DNA of 12,450 nt from DATHBP01 sp035296085 (GTDB lineage Bacteria > Actinomycetota > Actinomycetes > Propionibacteriales > Nocardioidaceae): positions 1 through 12,450 of the forward strand of contig DATHBP010000246.1 of assembly GCA_035296085.1 (NCBI GenBank), read 5' to 3'. Below are positions 1-8,040 of the stretch, in pieces; the stretch's first letter is position 1, and each line of letters begins with the position of its first letter. Under the pieces are notes generated by a model. The model ran no database searches. It worked only from the letters and a program-made list of their open reading frames with translations, and was not told where the DNA came from. Both the position numbers and the translations under genes were made by a program.

Positions 1-70
1 GCCTGTGGGAATCGAACCCACGACCTACGCATTACGAGTGCGTCGCTCTGGCCAACTGAGCTAAGGCGGC
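1..70 (-). tRNA. tRNA-Thr (anticodon CGU), 3' end cut by window edge
   Basis: Read on the minus strand, the sequence folds as a tRNA. The 5' acceptor strand GCCGCCT (70 to 64) would pair with AGGCGGC, of which only AGGC is inside the window. The D stem is GCTC/GAGC. The anticodon stem is ACGCA/TGCGT (43-39 and 31-27) with loop CTCGTAA. The T arm is GTGGG-TTCGATT-CCCAC. The anticodon CGT (positions 36-34) reads ACG threonine codons, which are common in a high-GC genome. The last three acceptor bases, the discriminator and any encoded CCA lie outside the window. It sits downstream of, and on the same strand as, the peptidase gene but probably has its own promoter. Confidence 0.95.
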
Positions 71-92
71 ACGGCCGCGAGACCGGGGCGAG

Positions 93-98
93 AGTCTA
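93..98 (-). promoter_or_regulatory. Candidate -10 element of the tRNA-Thr promoter
   Basis: The minus strand carries TAGACT, which fits the actinobacterial TANNNT -10 pattern, 22 nt upstream of the mature tRNA 5' end. That would give a short 5' leader of about 15 nt for RNase P to remove. No good -35 box is visible 17-18 nt further upstream. The same hexamer is proposed as the -10 of hppA. Confidence 0.35.
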
Positions 99-123
99 AC
101 GACCGCCGCCCAGGAGCCCGACC

Positions 124-1704
124 TCAGCACTTCTTCCCGTCCGGCGGCACAGCTCCCTCGACCAGATAGGACTCGACAGCCTCGTCGATGCACGCGCTAC
201 CCACGTGGTACGCCGTATGTCCGTCCCCGTCGCGAGTCAGCAACACCCCCGACTCGAGCTGGTCGGCGAGCGCAACCGCCCACTCGTACGGCGTCGCCGG
301 GTCACGGGTGGTGCCCACCACGAGGATCGGCTCAGCACCGGCCGCGTCGATGACCGGCTGCGGCTCGCTGGCACGCACCGGCCACTGCGAGCACGCCAGC
401 GCCCCCCAGGCGAAGAGCCGGCCGAACACCGGCGACGCCTGCTCGAAGCGCGGGATCGACCGCTCGACGTCTGCCACCGACACCTGCTGTGGGTGGTCGA
501 GGCAGTTCACGGCGTAGATGGCCTCGTTGGAGTTGTCCGTGAAGCCCGTCGCTCCTCGGCTGGTGTAGTAGTCGGCGAGCTGCAGCAGCTGCGCGCCCTC
601 GCCCTCGAACGCGGCGGTGAGAGCGTTGGTGAGAATCGGCCAGTACGTCTTCACATACAACGGCAGCCAGACGCCGATCACGGCGTAGCCCTGGGTGAGC
701 TGGCGTTGCCCGTCCCCGGCGATCGGCGCGGCGTCCAGCTGGTCGAAGAAGTCGGTGATCCTCGCCAGCCCGGCGTCCACGTCGGTGCCGAGCGGACAGT
801 CGGTCTGCGCCACGCAGTCCGTGACGTACGCCCGCAAGGCGGTCTGGAAGCCACCCGCCTGCACCAGGGACATCTGCTCGGGACCCATGGACGGGTCGAC
901 GGCGCCGTCCAGGACCATCCGGCCCACCCGCTTGGGGAACAGCTCGGCGTACGTCGCCCCGAGGTAGGTGCCGTACGAGGCCCCGAAGTAGTTGATCTGC
1001 TGCTCGCCGACGAGCGCGCGGAGGATGTCCATGTCGCGTGCAGCCTCGACCGTGGACACATGGCTGAGCAGGTCGCCGGAGCTGCGTTGGCAACCGGCGG
1101 TGAAGTCCCTCAACAAGCCCAGAGTCGTGCTGACCTCTGCGGCGGAGTCCGGGTCAGGGTCGGAGGCGATGAACGCGTCGAGCTCGCTGTCCGAGAGGCA
1201 GTCGACCGGAGTGCTTGCGCCCACACCGCGCGGGTCGAAGCCAACGATGTCGAAGCTGTCGAGCAGCCTCTCCCCGAACACCGAGCTCGAGTTCTCGACG
1301 TACTGCACACCTGAGCCGCCGGGTCCCCCGGGGTTGACGAGCAACGAGCCGACTCGGCTTTCAGCGTCGTTGGCGGCATGCTTGATGATCGACAGCGTCA
1401 GCGTTTCGCCCTGCGGCTGTCCGTAGTCAAGCGGGACCTCCACCTCGGCGCATTCGAAGATCTGCTTGCACTCCTGCCAGGACACCTGCTGGCTGTAGTA
1501 AGGCTTGAGCGCAGGGTCGCGCGGCGCCAGTCCGGCGGCCGGTGGCTGCGTAGGCGTGGCCGGTGGAGTGGTCTTGGTCGCGGTCGTCGCCGTCGGTGAA
1601 GGCTGCGCTCCCGGGTCTGCGGCACCCGCGCACCCGGCGACAGCGAGCAGGAGCACCGCAGCCCCCGCCCCGGGCAGGCGCCTGCCCGCTGTTTCCCGTC
1701 TCAC
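124..1704 (-). CDS. Exported lipoprotein alpha/beta hydrolase, S33-family tripeptidyl aminopeptidase-like
   Basis: A 526-aa secreted serine peptidase/hydrolase of the actinobacterial SlpD/SlpE and tripeptidyl aminopeptidase type. It is expected to trim peptides at the outer face of the membrane. The N-terminus has arginines, a hydrophobic run (about 14-23) and a lipobox ending at Cys25 (AVAGC), followed by a Thr/Pro/Ala-rich linker (about 31-56). The oxyanion-hole motif NPGGPGGSG is at 124-132 and DPRG at 157-160. The nucleophile elbow GASYG has Ser243. Asp468 (TTRDPATPYEW) and His496 (DGDGHTAYH) complete the triad in a C-terminal TAP-like region. The start is GTG with no clear Shine-Dalgarno sequence, and a -10-like TACTGT lies just upstream, so the transcript may be leaderless. 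The fold is clear from the motifs; the substrate is inferred and could be a peptide, ester or amide. Confidence 0.92.
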   Translation of the reverse strand: MRRETAGRRLPGAGAAVLLLAVAGCAGAADPGAQPSPTATTATKTTPPATPTQPPAAGLAPRDPALKPYYSQQVSWQECKQIFECAEVEVPLDYGQPQGETLTLSIIKHAANDAESRVGSLLVNPGGPGGSGVQYVENSSSVFGERLLDSFDIVGFDPRGVGASTPVDCLSDSELDAFIASDPDPDSAAEVSTTLGLLRDFTAGCQRSSGDLLSHVSTVEAARDMDILRALVGEQQINYFGASYGTYLGATYAELFPKRVGRMVLDGAVDPSMGPEQMSLVQAGGFQTALRAYVTDCVAQTDCPLGTDVDAGLARITDFFDQLDAAPIAGDGQRQLTQGYAVIGVWLPLYVKTYWPILTNALTAAFEGEGAQLLQLADYYTSRGATGFTDNSNEAIYAVNCLDHPQQVSVADVERSIPRFEQASPVFGRLFAWGALACSQWPVRASEPQPVIDAAGAEPILVVGTTRDPATPYEWAVALADQLESGVLLTRDGDGHTAYHVGSACIDEAVESYLVEGAVPPDGKKC

Positions 1705-1710
1705 CTGGCA

Positions 1711-1716
1711 ACAGTA
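1711..1716 (-). promoter_or_regulatory. Candidate -10 box for a leaderless peptidase transcript
   Basis: TACTGT on the minus strand fits TANNNT and ends 6 nt before the GTG start at 1704, so transcription would begin at or very near the start codon. This agrees with the lack of a Shine-Dalgarno sequence there. No convincing -35 box is seen. The 74-nt gap to holB leaves room for a separate promoter. Confidence 0.35.
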
Positions 1717-1778
1717 CGTGGCGGCGGCGCGGGTGGTCGGTGACGATGCTGCTCCTTACGTGGTCGCTTGCAGGAGCC

Positions 1779-2948
1779 TCAGCGCAGGCCGATCATCATC
1801 GCCTCGACTGCCAGCAGCGGCGGCACGTTGGCCTCGAGCGCCTCTCGGCAGGCGAGTACCTCCTCGATGCGCGCCAGCGTCGCCTCCGCGGTCCCCGACC
1901 GGGCCATGGCGACAACGTCGGCGCGCAGCTCCTCGTTGACCAGTGCCGAAGCGGCCCCGATCTGCAGCAGCAGCACGTCGCGGTAGAACGACATCAAGTC
2001 AGTGAGCGCGCGATCGAGCACGTCGCGCTGAAGCCGCTTCGCCCGGGTCTTGTGTGCGTCGGTCAGCTCCTTGACCGCTGCCTGTGCGCCGCGTGGCTTC
2101 ACGCCGCGGGTGCCCATGCCGAGGGCCTGCTCGAGCGCCGAGCGATCGCGGGCGTCGCGCTGCTCGGTCAACGGCGCGGCCTCCTCGGCGGCCGCCTTGA
2201 CCAGGTTGTCGGCGGCGTTCATGCAGGCGCCGAGGTCTCGCAACCGGGAGGGCAGCGCGAGCACCTCGTGCCGGCGGTTGCGCGTCGCCTCGTCCGTGGC
2301 GAGCGCTCGAGCTCGGCCGATATGACCTTGGGACGCCCGTGCGGCGAACGATGCGAGCGGCTCGGGCACCCCGTCTCGCTGCACCAGCACCGCTGCGACC
2401 GCCTCGGCCGGTGGCGTCCGCAGGACCAGCAAGCGTGACCGCGACCGGATGGTCGCAACCACGTCTTCCACGGTGGGCGCGCACAGCAGCCACACCGTGC
2501 GCTCGGCCGGTTCTTCGAGAGACTTCAGCAGCGCGTCGGCGGCCTGTTCGGTGAGCCGGTCGGCGTCCTCGATGACGATGACCTGCCACCGCGAGCCAGC
2601 GGGCGAGAGAGCCGCTTTGCGGACCAGCTCGCGGACCTCGTCGACCTTGATCGACAACGCGGCCGTACGGACGAGCGTCACATCCGGGTGACTGCCGGCG
2701 AGCGCCGTCCGGCACTCCACACACTCGCCGCAGCCGCCGGTCGGGCAGACCAGCGCAGCCGCGAACGCGCGCGCGGAGTTGGACCGGCCGGAACCCGGCG
2801 GACCGGTGAACAGCCAGGCGTGAGTCATGCCGGCCGCTGACGGTTCGCCGGCCAGCGCGCGACGGGCACCGTCCACTGCCTGCCGTAGGACCGCCACTGT
2901 GGGCTCCTGGCCGACGACATCGGCCCACACCCCGTGCTGGGCGATCAC
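1779..2948 (-). CDS. holB: DNA polymerase III subunit delta' (clamp loader)
   Basis: A 389-aa AAA+ clamp-loader subunit. With delta and the tau/gamma ATPases it opens the beta clamp and places it on primed DNA at the replication fork. The P-loop is GPPGSGRS (49-56), with arginine in place of the usual Walker A lysine. A zinc-ribbon insert has Cys68, Cys73, Cys76 and Cys79. The Walker B region reads VIVIEDAD (123-130), and SRSR follows at 169-172 in the SRC-like sensor region. The C-terminal half is helical and matches the collar domain in size. The GTG start overlaps the tmk stop as GTGA, so translation is probably coupled to the upstream gene. Neighbouring tmk and topA are also replication genes. 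Delta' is known to be a poor or inactive ATPase in other bacteria, so the P-loop change is not alarming. Confidence 0.93.
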   Translation of the reverse strand: MIAQHGVWADVVGQEPTVAVLRQAVDGARRALAGEPSAAGMTHAWLFTGPPGSGRSNSARAFAAALVCPTGGCGECVECRTALAGSHPDVTLVRTAALSIKVDEVRELVRKAALSPAGSRWQVIVIEDADRLTEQAADALLKSLEEPAERTVWLLCAPTVEDVVATIRSRSRLLVLRTPPAEAVAAVLVQRDGVPEPLASFAARASQGHIGRARALATDEATRNRRHEVLALPSRLRDLGACMNAADNLVKAAAEEAAPLTEQRDARDRSALEQALGMGTRGVKPRGAQAAVKELTDAHKTRAKRLQRDVLDRALTDLMSFYRDVLLLQIGAASALVNEELRADVVAMARSGTAEATLARIEEVLACREALEANVPPLLAVEAMMIGLR

Positions 2949-5065
2949 CGCTGGCCCGCGTGGTCAGGCGTCTGGTGCGCGGGCGGCGCCGTTGCGTGCA
3001 CATCACTGCGGCGCCGCCAGCGGTGAGGCGTCTCCACGGTGTGATCGGCTGCTCTGCCCGCCAACGCCAACAGCGGCTCGACCCGCGACCGCACCTGTTC
3101 GGCGAGGTCTTCGGCGGGCTGGCGCGCATCGAGCACCAGGTAGTGGTCCGCGTCGGAGGCCGCAAGGGTCAGGAAAGCCGCCCGAACCCGTTGGTGGAAG
3201 TCGTCGGGCTCTGACTCCATACGGTCAGCCGTCTCGAACCGGGACCTGCCGACGTCCGGTGGCAGGTCGAGCAGGACGGTGAGGTGCGGGCGCAAGTCAC
3301 CGGTCGCCCAGCGTGCTATCCGTTCCACCTCGTCCGGCGCTAGCTCCCGCCCCGCCCCCTGGTAGGCGAGGGTGGAGTCGACGTAGCGATCGGTGACGAC
3401 GACGGCGCCGCGCGCCAGCGCCGGTCTGATCACCTGGAACAGGTGCTCGGACTTGTCGGCGCCGTAGAGCAGCGTCTCGGTGCGCGCCGAGAGCTGGCCG
3501 GTCCCCGGGTCGAGGAGGAGCTCACGGAGCCGCTGGCCGACGGTGGAATCGCCCGGCTCGTGAGTCAGCACGACGTCATGGCCCTCCGCGCGAAGGATGT
3601 CGGTGAGCAGCTTGGCCTGGGTCGACTTGCCGGCCCCTTCACCGCCTTCGAACGCGAGCAGGACCCCGGACGCGGGGTAGAGACCCGCCTTGCCGAGCAG
3701 CGACCGGCGCAGGTCGCTCCACAGCGGGACGCCGCGGCGGTCGTCCATCTGCCGGTACGCCAGCAGGCCGACGCCAGTAGCCAGCACGGCGGCGATGAGG
3801 AACGTGATCGCCGCACCGTTGTAGCTGAGTGTCGTCCGGTCGCTGAGCCGGATCTGCTGCTCACCGATCACACCGGCGAGGAACGGCGCGATGGCGAGCA
3901 CCAGCGCCAGCGTCAACCGGATCAGCGACTGCACGAAGGCGAACGTCCGGCCGCGCAGCTCGTCGGGGACCTGCAGCCCGAGCAGCGTGTAGCCGGTGAT
4001 CCACGACGTGCCAGCGCACGCGCCGAGGGCCACCACGAGCAAGCAGACGATGACGAAGTTCTGGATGAGTGCGACACCGGCCAGCAAGATGCCGGCGAGG
4101 GTGAGCGAGAGCCCGAACAGCCGCTGGCGCGAGAAACCAGCCAGCAGCCGCGGCCCGAACCACATGCCGATGCTCAGTCCGAGGAACACCGAGCCGAACA
4201 CGACGCCGTAACCAGGGTCGCCGGCACCGAGGTCGCCGACGTAGACCCGGGCGAGGCCGATGACCACACCGCCAGCCGCGAACGCGCCCACGATGCCGCC
4301 GATCAAACCCCGCACGAGCGGCGTCCGGCGGACGTAGGACCAGCCGGCGGCGATGGTGCGCCAGACGTTGGTCTGGTCGGCAGCCGCGACGGCTGATCCG
4401 CGGGGGATCTCCCGCAGCGTCCAGATGATGCATGCCGAGACCAAGAAGCTCGTCGCGTTGAAGTACAGCGCGAGCGAAGCCGGCGTGGCTTGGGACCAGC
4501 CGAGGAACGACGTCAGACCCTGGGCAAAGGCCGTCAGCAGCGTGAAGATGCCCGCTGCGGGCAGTGCGGAGCCGTACGTCGTCGCCATCGAGAGCTGGTT
4601 AGCCGCCTCCAGCCGCTCGCTCGGGACGAGGTTGGGCACGGTGGCGTCCTTGGCGGGCAGCCACACGAGGCTGACGGCCTCGATGAGGACCGTGGCGATG
4701 AACACCCAGGTCAGCGTGTTGACGATCGGGATCGAGGCGAACAGCAAGAAGCGCAGCACGTCGCCCACGACAAGCGTCGTACGCCGGTCGAGACGGTCGA
4801 CAAGGTAGCCGGCCAGCGGGCCGATCACCACGGCCGGCAGCACCCGCAAGAACAGGACGCCGGCGATGGCGAAGTTCTTGCTCGCATAGCCGGCCCCGGC
4901 GAGCTCGCTCGCCATTGCCGTCAGCGCAAGCAGGCCTAGCCAGTCACCCAAGCTCGACAGGCCGAGCCCGAACCAGAGCCGCCGAAACGACCGCAGCCGC
5001 AGCACAGCGCTCAAGCTGTGTGCAGGCGCGGCGATCTCGTCGGCGTCCGAACGGCCCCTGGCCAC
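2945..5065 (-). CDS. tmk: Fusion of an MFS-like membrane domain and thymidylate kinase
   Basis: A 706-aa two-part protein. Residues about 20-436 are strongly hydrophobic, with roughly 10-12 membrane spans and an MFS motif-A-like GYLVDRLDRR (86-95). Residues about 462-660 are a full-length thymidylate kinase, which converts dTMP to dTDP. Its P-loop is FEGGEGAGKST (472-482), the substrate loop is THEPG (501-505), DRYVDSTLAYQG is at 559-570, and a LID-like segment with ETADRM is at 611-616. About 40 residues of basic, low-complexity tail follow. The same fusion is known in Streptomyces and relatives, where the transporter half has no proven substrate. The GTG start is fixed by an in-frame TAG 9 nt upstream; the ribosome-binding site is weak. 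The gene follows topA by 52 nt and overlaps holB by 4 nt, so the three may form one transcript. Confidence 0.93.
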   Translation of the reverse strand: MARGRSDADEIAAPAHSLSAVLRLRSFRRLWFGLGLSSLGDWLGLLALTAMASELAGAGYASKNFAIAGVLFLRVLPAVVIGPLAGYLVDRLDRRTTLVVGDVLRFLLFASIPIVNTLTWVFIATVLIEAVSLVWLPAKDATVPNLVPSERLEAANQLSMATTYGSALPAAGIFTLLTAFAQGLTSFLGWSQATPASLALYFNATSFLVSACIIWTLREIPRGSAVAAADQTNVWRTIAAGWSYVRRTPLVRGLIGGIVGAFAAGGVVIGLARVYVGDLGAGDPGYGVVFGSVFLGLSIGMWFGPRLLAGFSRQRLFGLSLTLAGILLAGVALIQNFVIVCLLVVALGACAGTSWITGYTLLGLQVPDELRGRTFAFVQSLIRLTLALVLAIAPFLAGVIGEQQIRLSDRTTLSYNGAAITFLIAAVLATGVGLLAYRQMDDRRGVPLWSDLRRSLLGKAGLYPASGVLLAFEGGEGAGKSTQAKLLTDILRAEGHDVVLTHEPGDSTVGQRLRELLLDPGTGQLSARTETLLYGADKSEHLFQVIRPALARGAVVVTDRYVDSTLAYQGAGRELAPDEVERIARWATGDLRPHLTVLLDLPPDVGRSRFETADRMESEPDDFHQRVRAAFLTLAASDADHYLVLDARQPAEDLAEQVRSRVEPLLALAGRAADHTVETPHRWRRRSDVHATAPPAHQTPDHAGQR

Positions 5066-5117
5066 GCGGGCAGCCTAGTGTCCGGCCACCCCCAGGCTCA
5101 GGCCTCGACGACCGGAG

Positions 5118-7901
5118 TCAGCTAGCCGGCGCAGCCCCTGCGCGTGCTGCCACGCTCTTGCTCGCGGCTCGCTTGCGCACCCGCTTCGTAGTCACCGAGG
5201 CTGTGGCGCCGCCGCTCTTCGCCGTGCGGTTGGTCTTGGCGGCGGTCGGCTTCTTGGTGGCTGCCTTCTTGGTCGCCGCCTTCTTCTTGGTGCGAACCGG
5301 CTTGGTGGCCGGACCTTTCTCGCGCTTGTCGGCAAGGAGCTCGGCCGCCCGTTGCGGCGTCACGGTCTGCGGGTCGTCGCCTTGGCGCAGTGTCGCGTTG
5401 ACCTGGCCGTCGGTCACGTACGGCCCGAACCGCCCGCTCTTGATGACCATCGGAGCACCGGTGGCTGGGTCCTCGCCGAGCTCGCGCAACGGCGCCGCGG
5501 GAGTACGGCGGCCCCGTGCCTTCGGCTCGCGCAGCAGCGCCAAAGCCTCGTCGAGGGTGATCGTGAACAGCTGCTCCTCGGACTCCAGGGAGCGGTAGTC
5601 GCTGTCTCGCTTGACATAGGGGCCGTAGCGGCCGTTCGCGGCGGACACCTCGGCGCCGGAGTCGGGGTCGGTGCCCAGCACGCGCGGGAGGCTCAGCAGG
5701 GCGAGCGCGTCGTCGAGCGACAGTGTTTCGAGAGACATCGTCTTGAACAGCGACGACGTGCGCGCCTTGGTGCCCTTGGGCGCGTCGTCGTCGAGCAGCT
5801 CGGTGACGTAAGGCCCGTAGCGGCCGTTCTTGGCCACGACCGGCCGGCCGGTCGCCGGGTCGGTCCCGAGCACCCGCTCAGCGCCGGTCGGCTCGGCCAG
5901 CAGCTCGCGGGCCCTGTGCAGCGTCAGCTCGTCGGGCGGCAGATCCTCCGGGACGTTGGCACGGTTTTCGGCGGAGTCCTCGACGTAGGGGCCGTAGCGC
6001 CCCACGCGCACAGCCACGCCCTCTCCCAGGTCGAACGTGGACAGCTCGCGGGCGTCGATGTCCCCGAGCTTGGCGACGAGGCTCTCCAGCCCCGCGAGCC
6101 CCTCGGCTCCGAACCAGAACCGGTCCAGGACCTCGGCGGAGACCCGGCGTCCGGCGGCAATGTCGTCGAGCACGTCTTCGAGCTGGGCGGTGAACGCGTA
6201 GTCGACGATCCGTTCGAAGTGCCGCTCCAGCAGCCGCACCACCGCGAACGCCAGCCAGGCCGGCACCAGGGCAGTGCCCTTCTTGTAGACGTAGCCCCGC
6301 CCGAGGATGGTGCCGAGGATGGCCGCATAGGTCGACGGACGGCCGATCTCGCGCTCCTCGAGCTCGCGCACCAGCGTGGCCTCGGTGTAGCGCGCCGGCG
6401 GGCGGGTCTCGTGACCGGCGGCGGTCAACGCCGCCAAGCTGAGCGAGTCGCCCTCGGACAGCGCAGGAAGCCTCGTCTCGCGGTCATCGGTCATCGCCTC
6501 CGGGTCGTCGGCCCCCTCGACGTAGGCCCGCAGGAAGCCGTGGAACGTGATCACCCGGCCGGAGGAGGTGAACACGACGTCCTGCCCGGTCTGTGCGCGT
6601 GCCGCGACCCGGACCGTGACCGTGTGACCCTCGGCGTCCTTCATCTGGGAGGCGACGGTGCGCTTCCAGATCAGCTCGTAAAGCCTCAGCTGCTCGCCTT
6701 GCAGGCCTGTCGAGGCCGGAGTGGCGAACTCGTCGCCGGCCGGCCGGATCGCCTCGTGCGCCTCCTGGGCGCTCTTGACCTTGCTGGTGTAGAGCCGCGG
6801 CGCGCTCGGCACGTACTCGGCGCCGTACAGCTCGCGCACCTGCGTTCGCGCGGCGGCGACAGCTGACTCCGACAGCGTCACCGAGTCGGTGCGCATATAG
6901 GTGATGTGGCCGTTTTCGTAGAGCCGCTGCGCCACCTGCATGGTGCGAGCCGCACCGAAGCCGAGCTTGCGCGACGCCTCCTGCTGCAGGGTCGTGGTGC
7001 GGAACGGGGCGTACGGGGAGCGGCGGTAGGGCTTGGCGTCGACCGAGCTGACGCGAAATGGCTGGTCGCGCAACGCGGCGACGAGCGCGTGCGCGCCGGA
7101 CTCGTCGAGGTGGACCACGTCGGAGCCGGCTCGCAGCTCGCCGGTCGCGGCGAAGTCTCGGCCTTGAGCGACTTTGGCGCCGTCGACGCTGGCGAGTCGA
7201 GCCGGGAAGGTAGGAGGCTCTGCCGCCTGGCCGCCATCGAAGGTGGCCTCGAGGTCCCAGTAGCCCGCGGCGCGGAACGCGATGCGCTCCCGTTCGCGGT
7301 CGACGACCAACCGGGTGGCCACCGACTGCACGCGTCCGGCCGACAGCCCCGACATCACCTTCTTCCACAGCACCGGGGAGACCTCGTAGCCGTACAGCCG
7401 GTCGAGAATGCGCCGGGTCTCCTGCGCGTCGACCAGGTGCGCGTCGATCTCCCTCGGGTTGGCGACAGCGGCAGCGATCGCTGCAGCGGTGATCTCGTGG
7501 AAGACCATGCGGCGCACGGGCACCGTGGGCTTGAGCTCGTCAAGCAGGTGCCAGGCGATGGCCTCGCCCTCGCGATCCTCATCGGTGGCGAGGTAGAGCT
7601 CGCTCGCGTCGCGCAGCAGGCTCTTGAGCCTCGTGATCTGCGGCTTCTTGTCCTTCGGCACGACATAGAGCGGTGCGAAGCCGTTCGCGACATCGACGCC
7701 GAGGCGGGCCCAGGGCAGCGACTTGTACTTCGCCGGCACCTCGGCAGCGTTGTTGGGCAGATCGCGGATGTGGCCGATCGAGGACTCGACGACGTAGTCG
7801 TCGCCCAGGTAGCCCGCGATCGTGCGGGCCTTGGCCGGTGACTCGACGATCACCAGCCGAAGGCCGGCGCCCGCGCGCTCGCCGGTCGTCTTCGTTGCCA
7901 C
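5118..7901 (-). CDS. topA: DNA topoisomerase I (type IA)
   Basis: A 927-aa enzyme that relaxes negative supercoils behind polymerases. The TOPRIM domain begins at LRLVIVESPAKA, with catalytic Glu20 and the acidic triad Asp107, Asp109 and Glu111 in TDEDREGEAIAWH. The active-site tyrosine is Tyr335 in GHITYMRTDS. There are no zinc fingers. Instead the C-terminus has four GR(Y/F)GPYV repeats (634-640, 693-699, 757-763, 823-829) and a lysine-rich tail (about 858-913, KKKAATKKAATKKP), as in mycobacterial and Streptomyces TopA. I chose GTG at 7901 because AGGAG lies 10 nt upstream and the protein then begins just before the conserved TOPRIM start. An in-frame start at 8036 would add 45 residues unlike known family N-termini. 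Confidence 0.95.
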   Translation of the reverse strand: MATKTTGERAGAGLRLVIVESPAKARTIAGYLGDDYVVESSIGHIRDLPNNAAEVPAKYKSLPWARLGVDVANGFAPLYVVPKDKKPQITRLKSLLRDASELYLATDEDREGEAIAWHLLDELKPTVPVRRMVFHEITAAAIAAAVANPREIDAHLVDAQETRRILDRLYGYEVSPVLWKKVMSGLSAGRVQSVATRLVVDRERERIAFRAAGYWDLEATFDGGQAAEPPTFPARLASVDGAKVAQGRDFAATGELRAGSDVVHLDESGAHALVAALRDQPFRVSSVDAKPYRRSPYAPFRTTTLQQEASRKLGFGAARTMQVAQRLYENGHITYMRTDSVTLSESAVAAARTQVRELYGAEYVPSAPRLYTSKVKSAQEAHEAIRPAGDEFATPASTGLQGEQLRLYELIWKRTVASQMKDAEGHTVTVRVAARAQTGQDVVFTSSGRVITFHGFLRAYVEGADDPEAMTDDRETRLPALSEGDSLSLAALTAAGHETRPPARYTEATLVRELEEREIGRPSTYAAILGTILGRGYVYKKGTALVPAWLAFAVVRLLERHFERIVDYAFTAQLEDVLDDIAAGRRVSAEVLDRFWFGAEGLAGLESLVAKLGDIDARELSTFDLGEGVAVRVGRYGPYVEDSAENRANVPEDLPPDELTLHRARELLAEPTGAERVLGTDPATGRPVVAKNGRYGPYVTELLDDDAPKGTKARTSSLFKTMSLETLSLDDALALLSLPRVLGTDPDSGAEVSAANGRYGPYVKRDSDYRSLESEEQLFTITLDEALALLREPKARGRRTPAAPLRELGEDPATGAPMVIKSGRFGPYVTDGQVNATLRQGDDPQTVTPQRAAELLADKREKGPATKPVRTKKKAATKKAATKKPTAAKTNRTAKSGGATASVTTKRVRKRAASKSVAARAGAAPAS

Positions 7902-7911
7902 TGCTGCGCTG

Positions 7912-7916
7912 CTCCT
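7912..7916 (-). promoter_or_regulatory. Shine-Dalgarno site deciding the topA start
   Basis: AGGAG on the minus strand lies 10 nt upstream of GTG at 7901. It supports this start over the longer in-frame reading from 8036. Confidence 0.6.
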
Positions 7917-7940
7917 GACGTCGAGGTTGCGATGAACGGT

Positions 7941-7966
7941 AACGGTCCGCACCCCCACGATGTTCC
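7941..7966 (-). promoter_or_regulatory. Candidate ECF (SigR/SigH-like) promoter for topA
   Basis: The minus strand reads GGAAC (7966-7962), 18 nt, then GTT (7943-7941). This matches the GGAAY-N18-GTT pattern known for thiol-stress sigma factors SigR of Streptomyces and SigH of mycobacteria. It would start a transcript about 30 nt before the topA GTG. The motif is short and GC-rich DNA gives chance matches, so this is a suggestion only. Confidence 0.3.
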
Positions 7967-8040
7967 GATTGAACCCCGGCACCAGCCGCGAAATCCAGCG
8001 GTAGCGTCGCCGGACGGCGCTGCAGCGGACGACCACCGCA

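Noticed and set aside
1999..3165. A 388-codon minus-strand open frame overlapping holB in another frame
   Set aside because: Its Arg/Gly/Pro-rich product is a shadow; the holB frame shows clear AAA+ and zinc motifs.
3443..4396. A 317-codon plus-strand open frame opposite tmk
   Set aside because: Highly charged low-complexity product, antisense to the conserved fusion protein.
5352..6866. A 504-codon plus-strand open frame opposite topA
   Set aside because: It is antisense to conserved TopA sequence, with biased Arg/Gly/Val/Leu composition and no recognisable motif.
7902..8036. A 45-residue N-terminal extension of topA
   Set aside because: It does not resemble known TopA starts, and GTG 7901 has a Shine-Dalgarno site at a normal distance.
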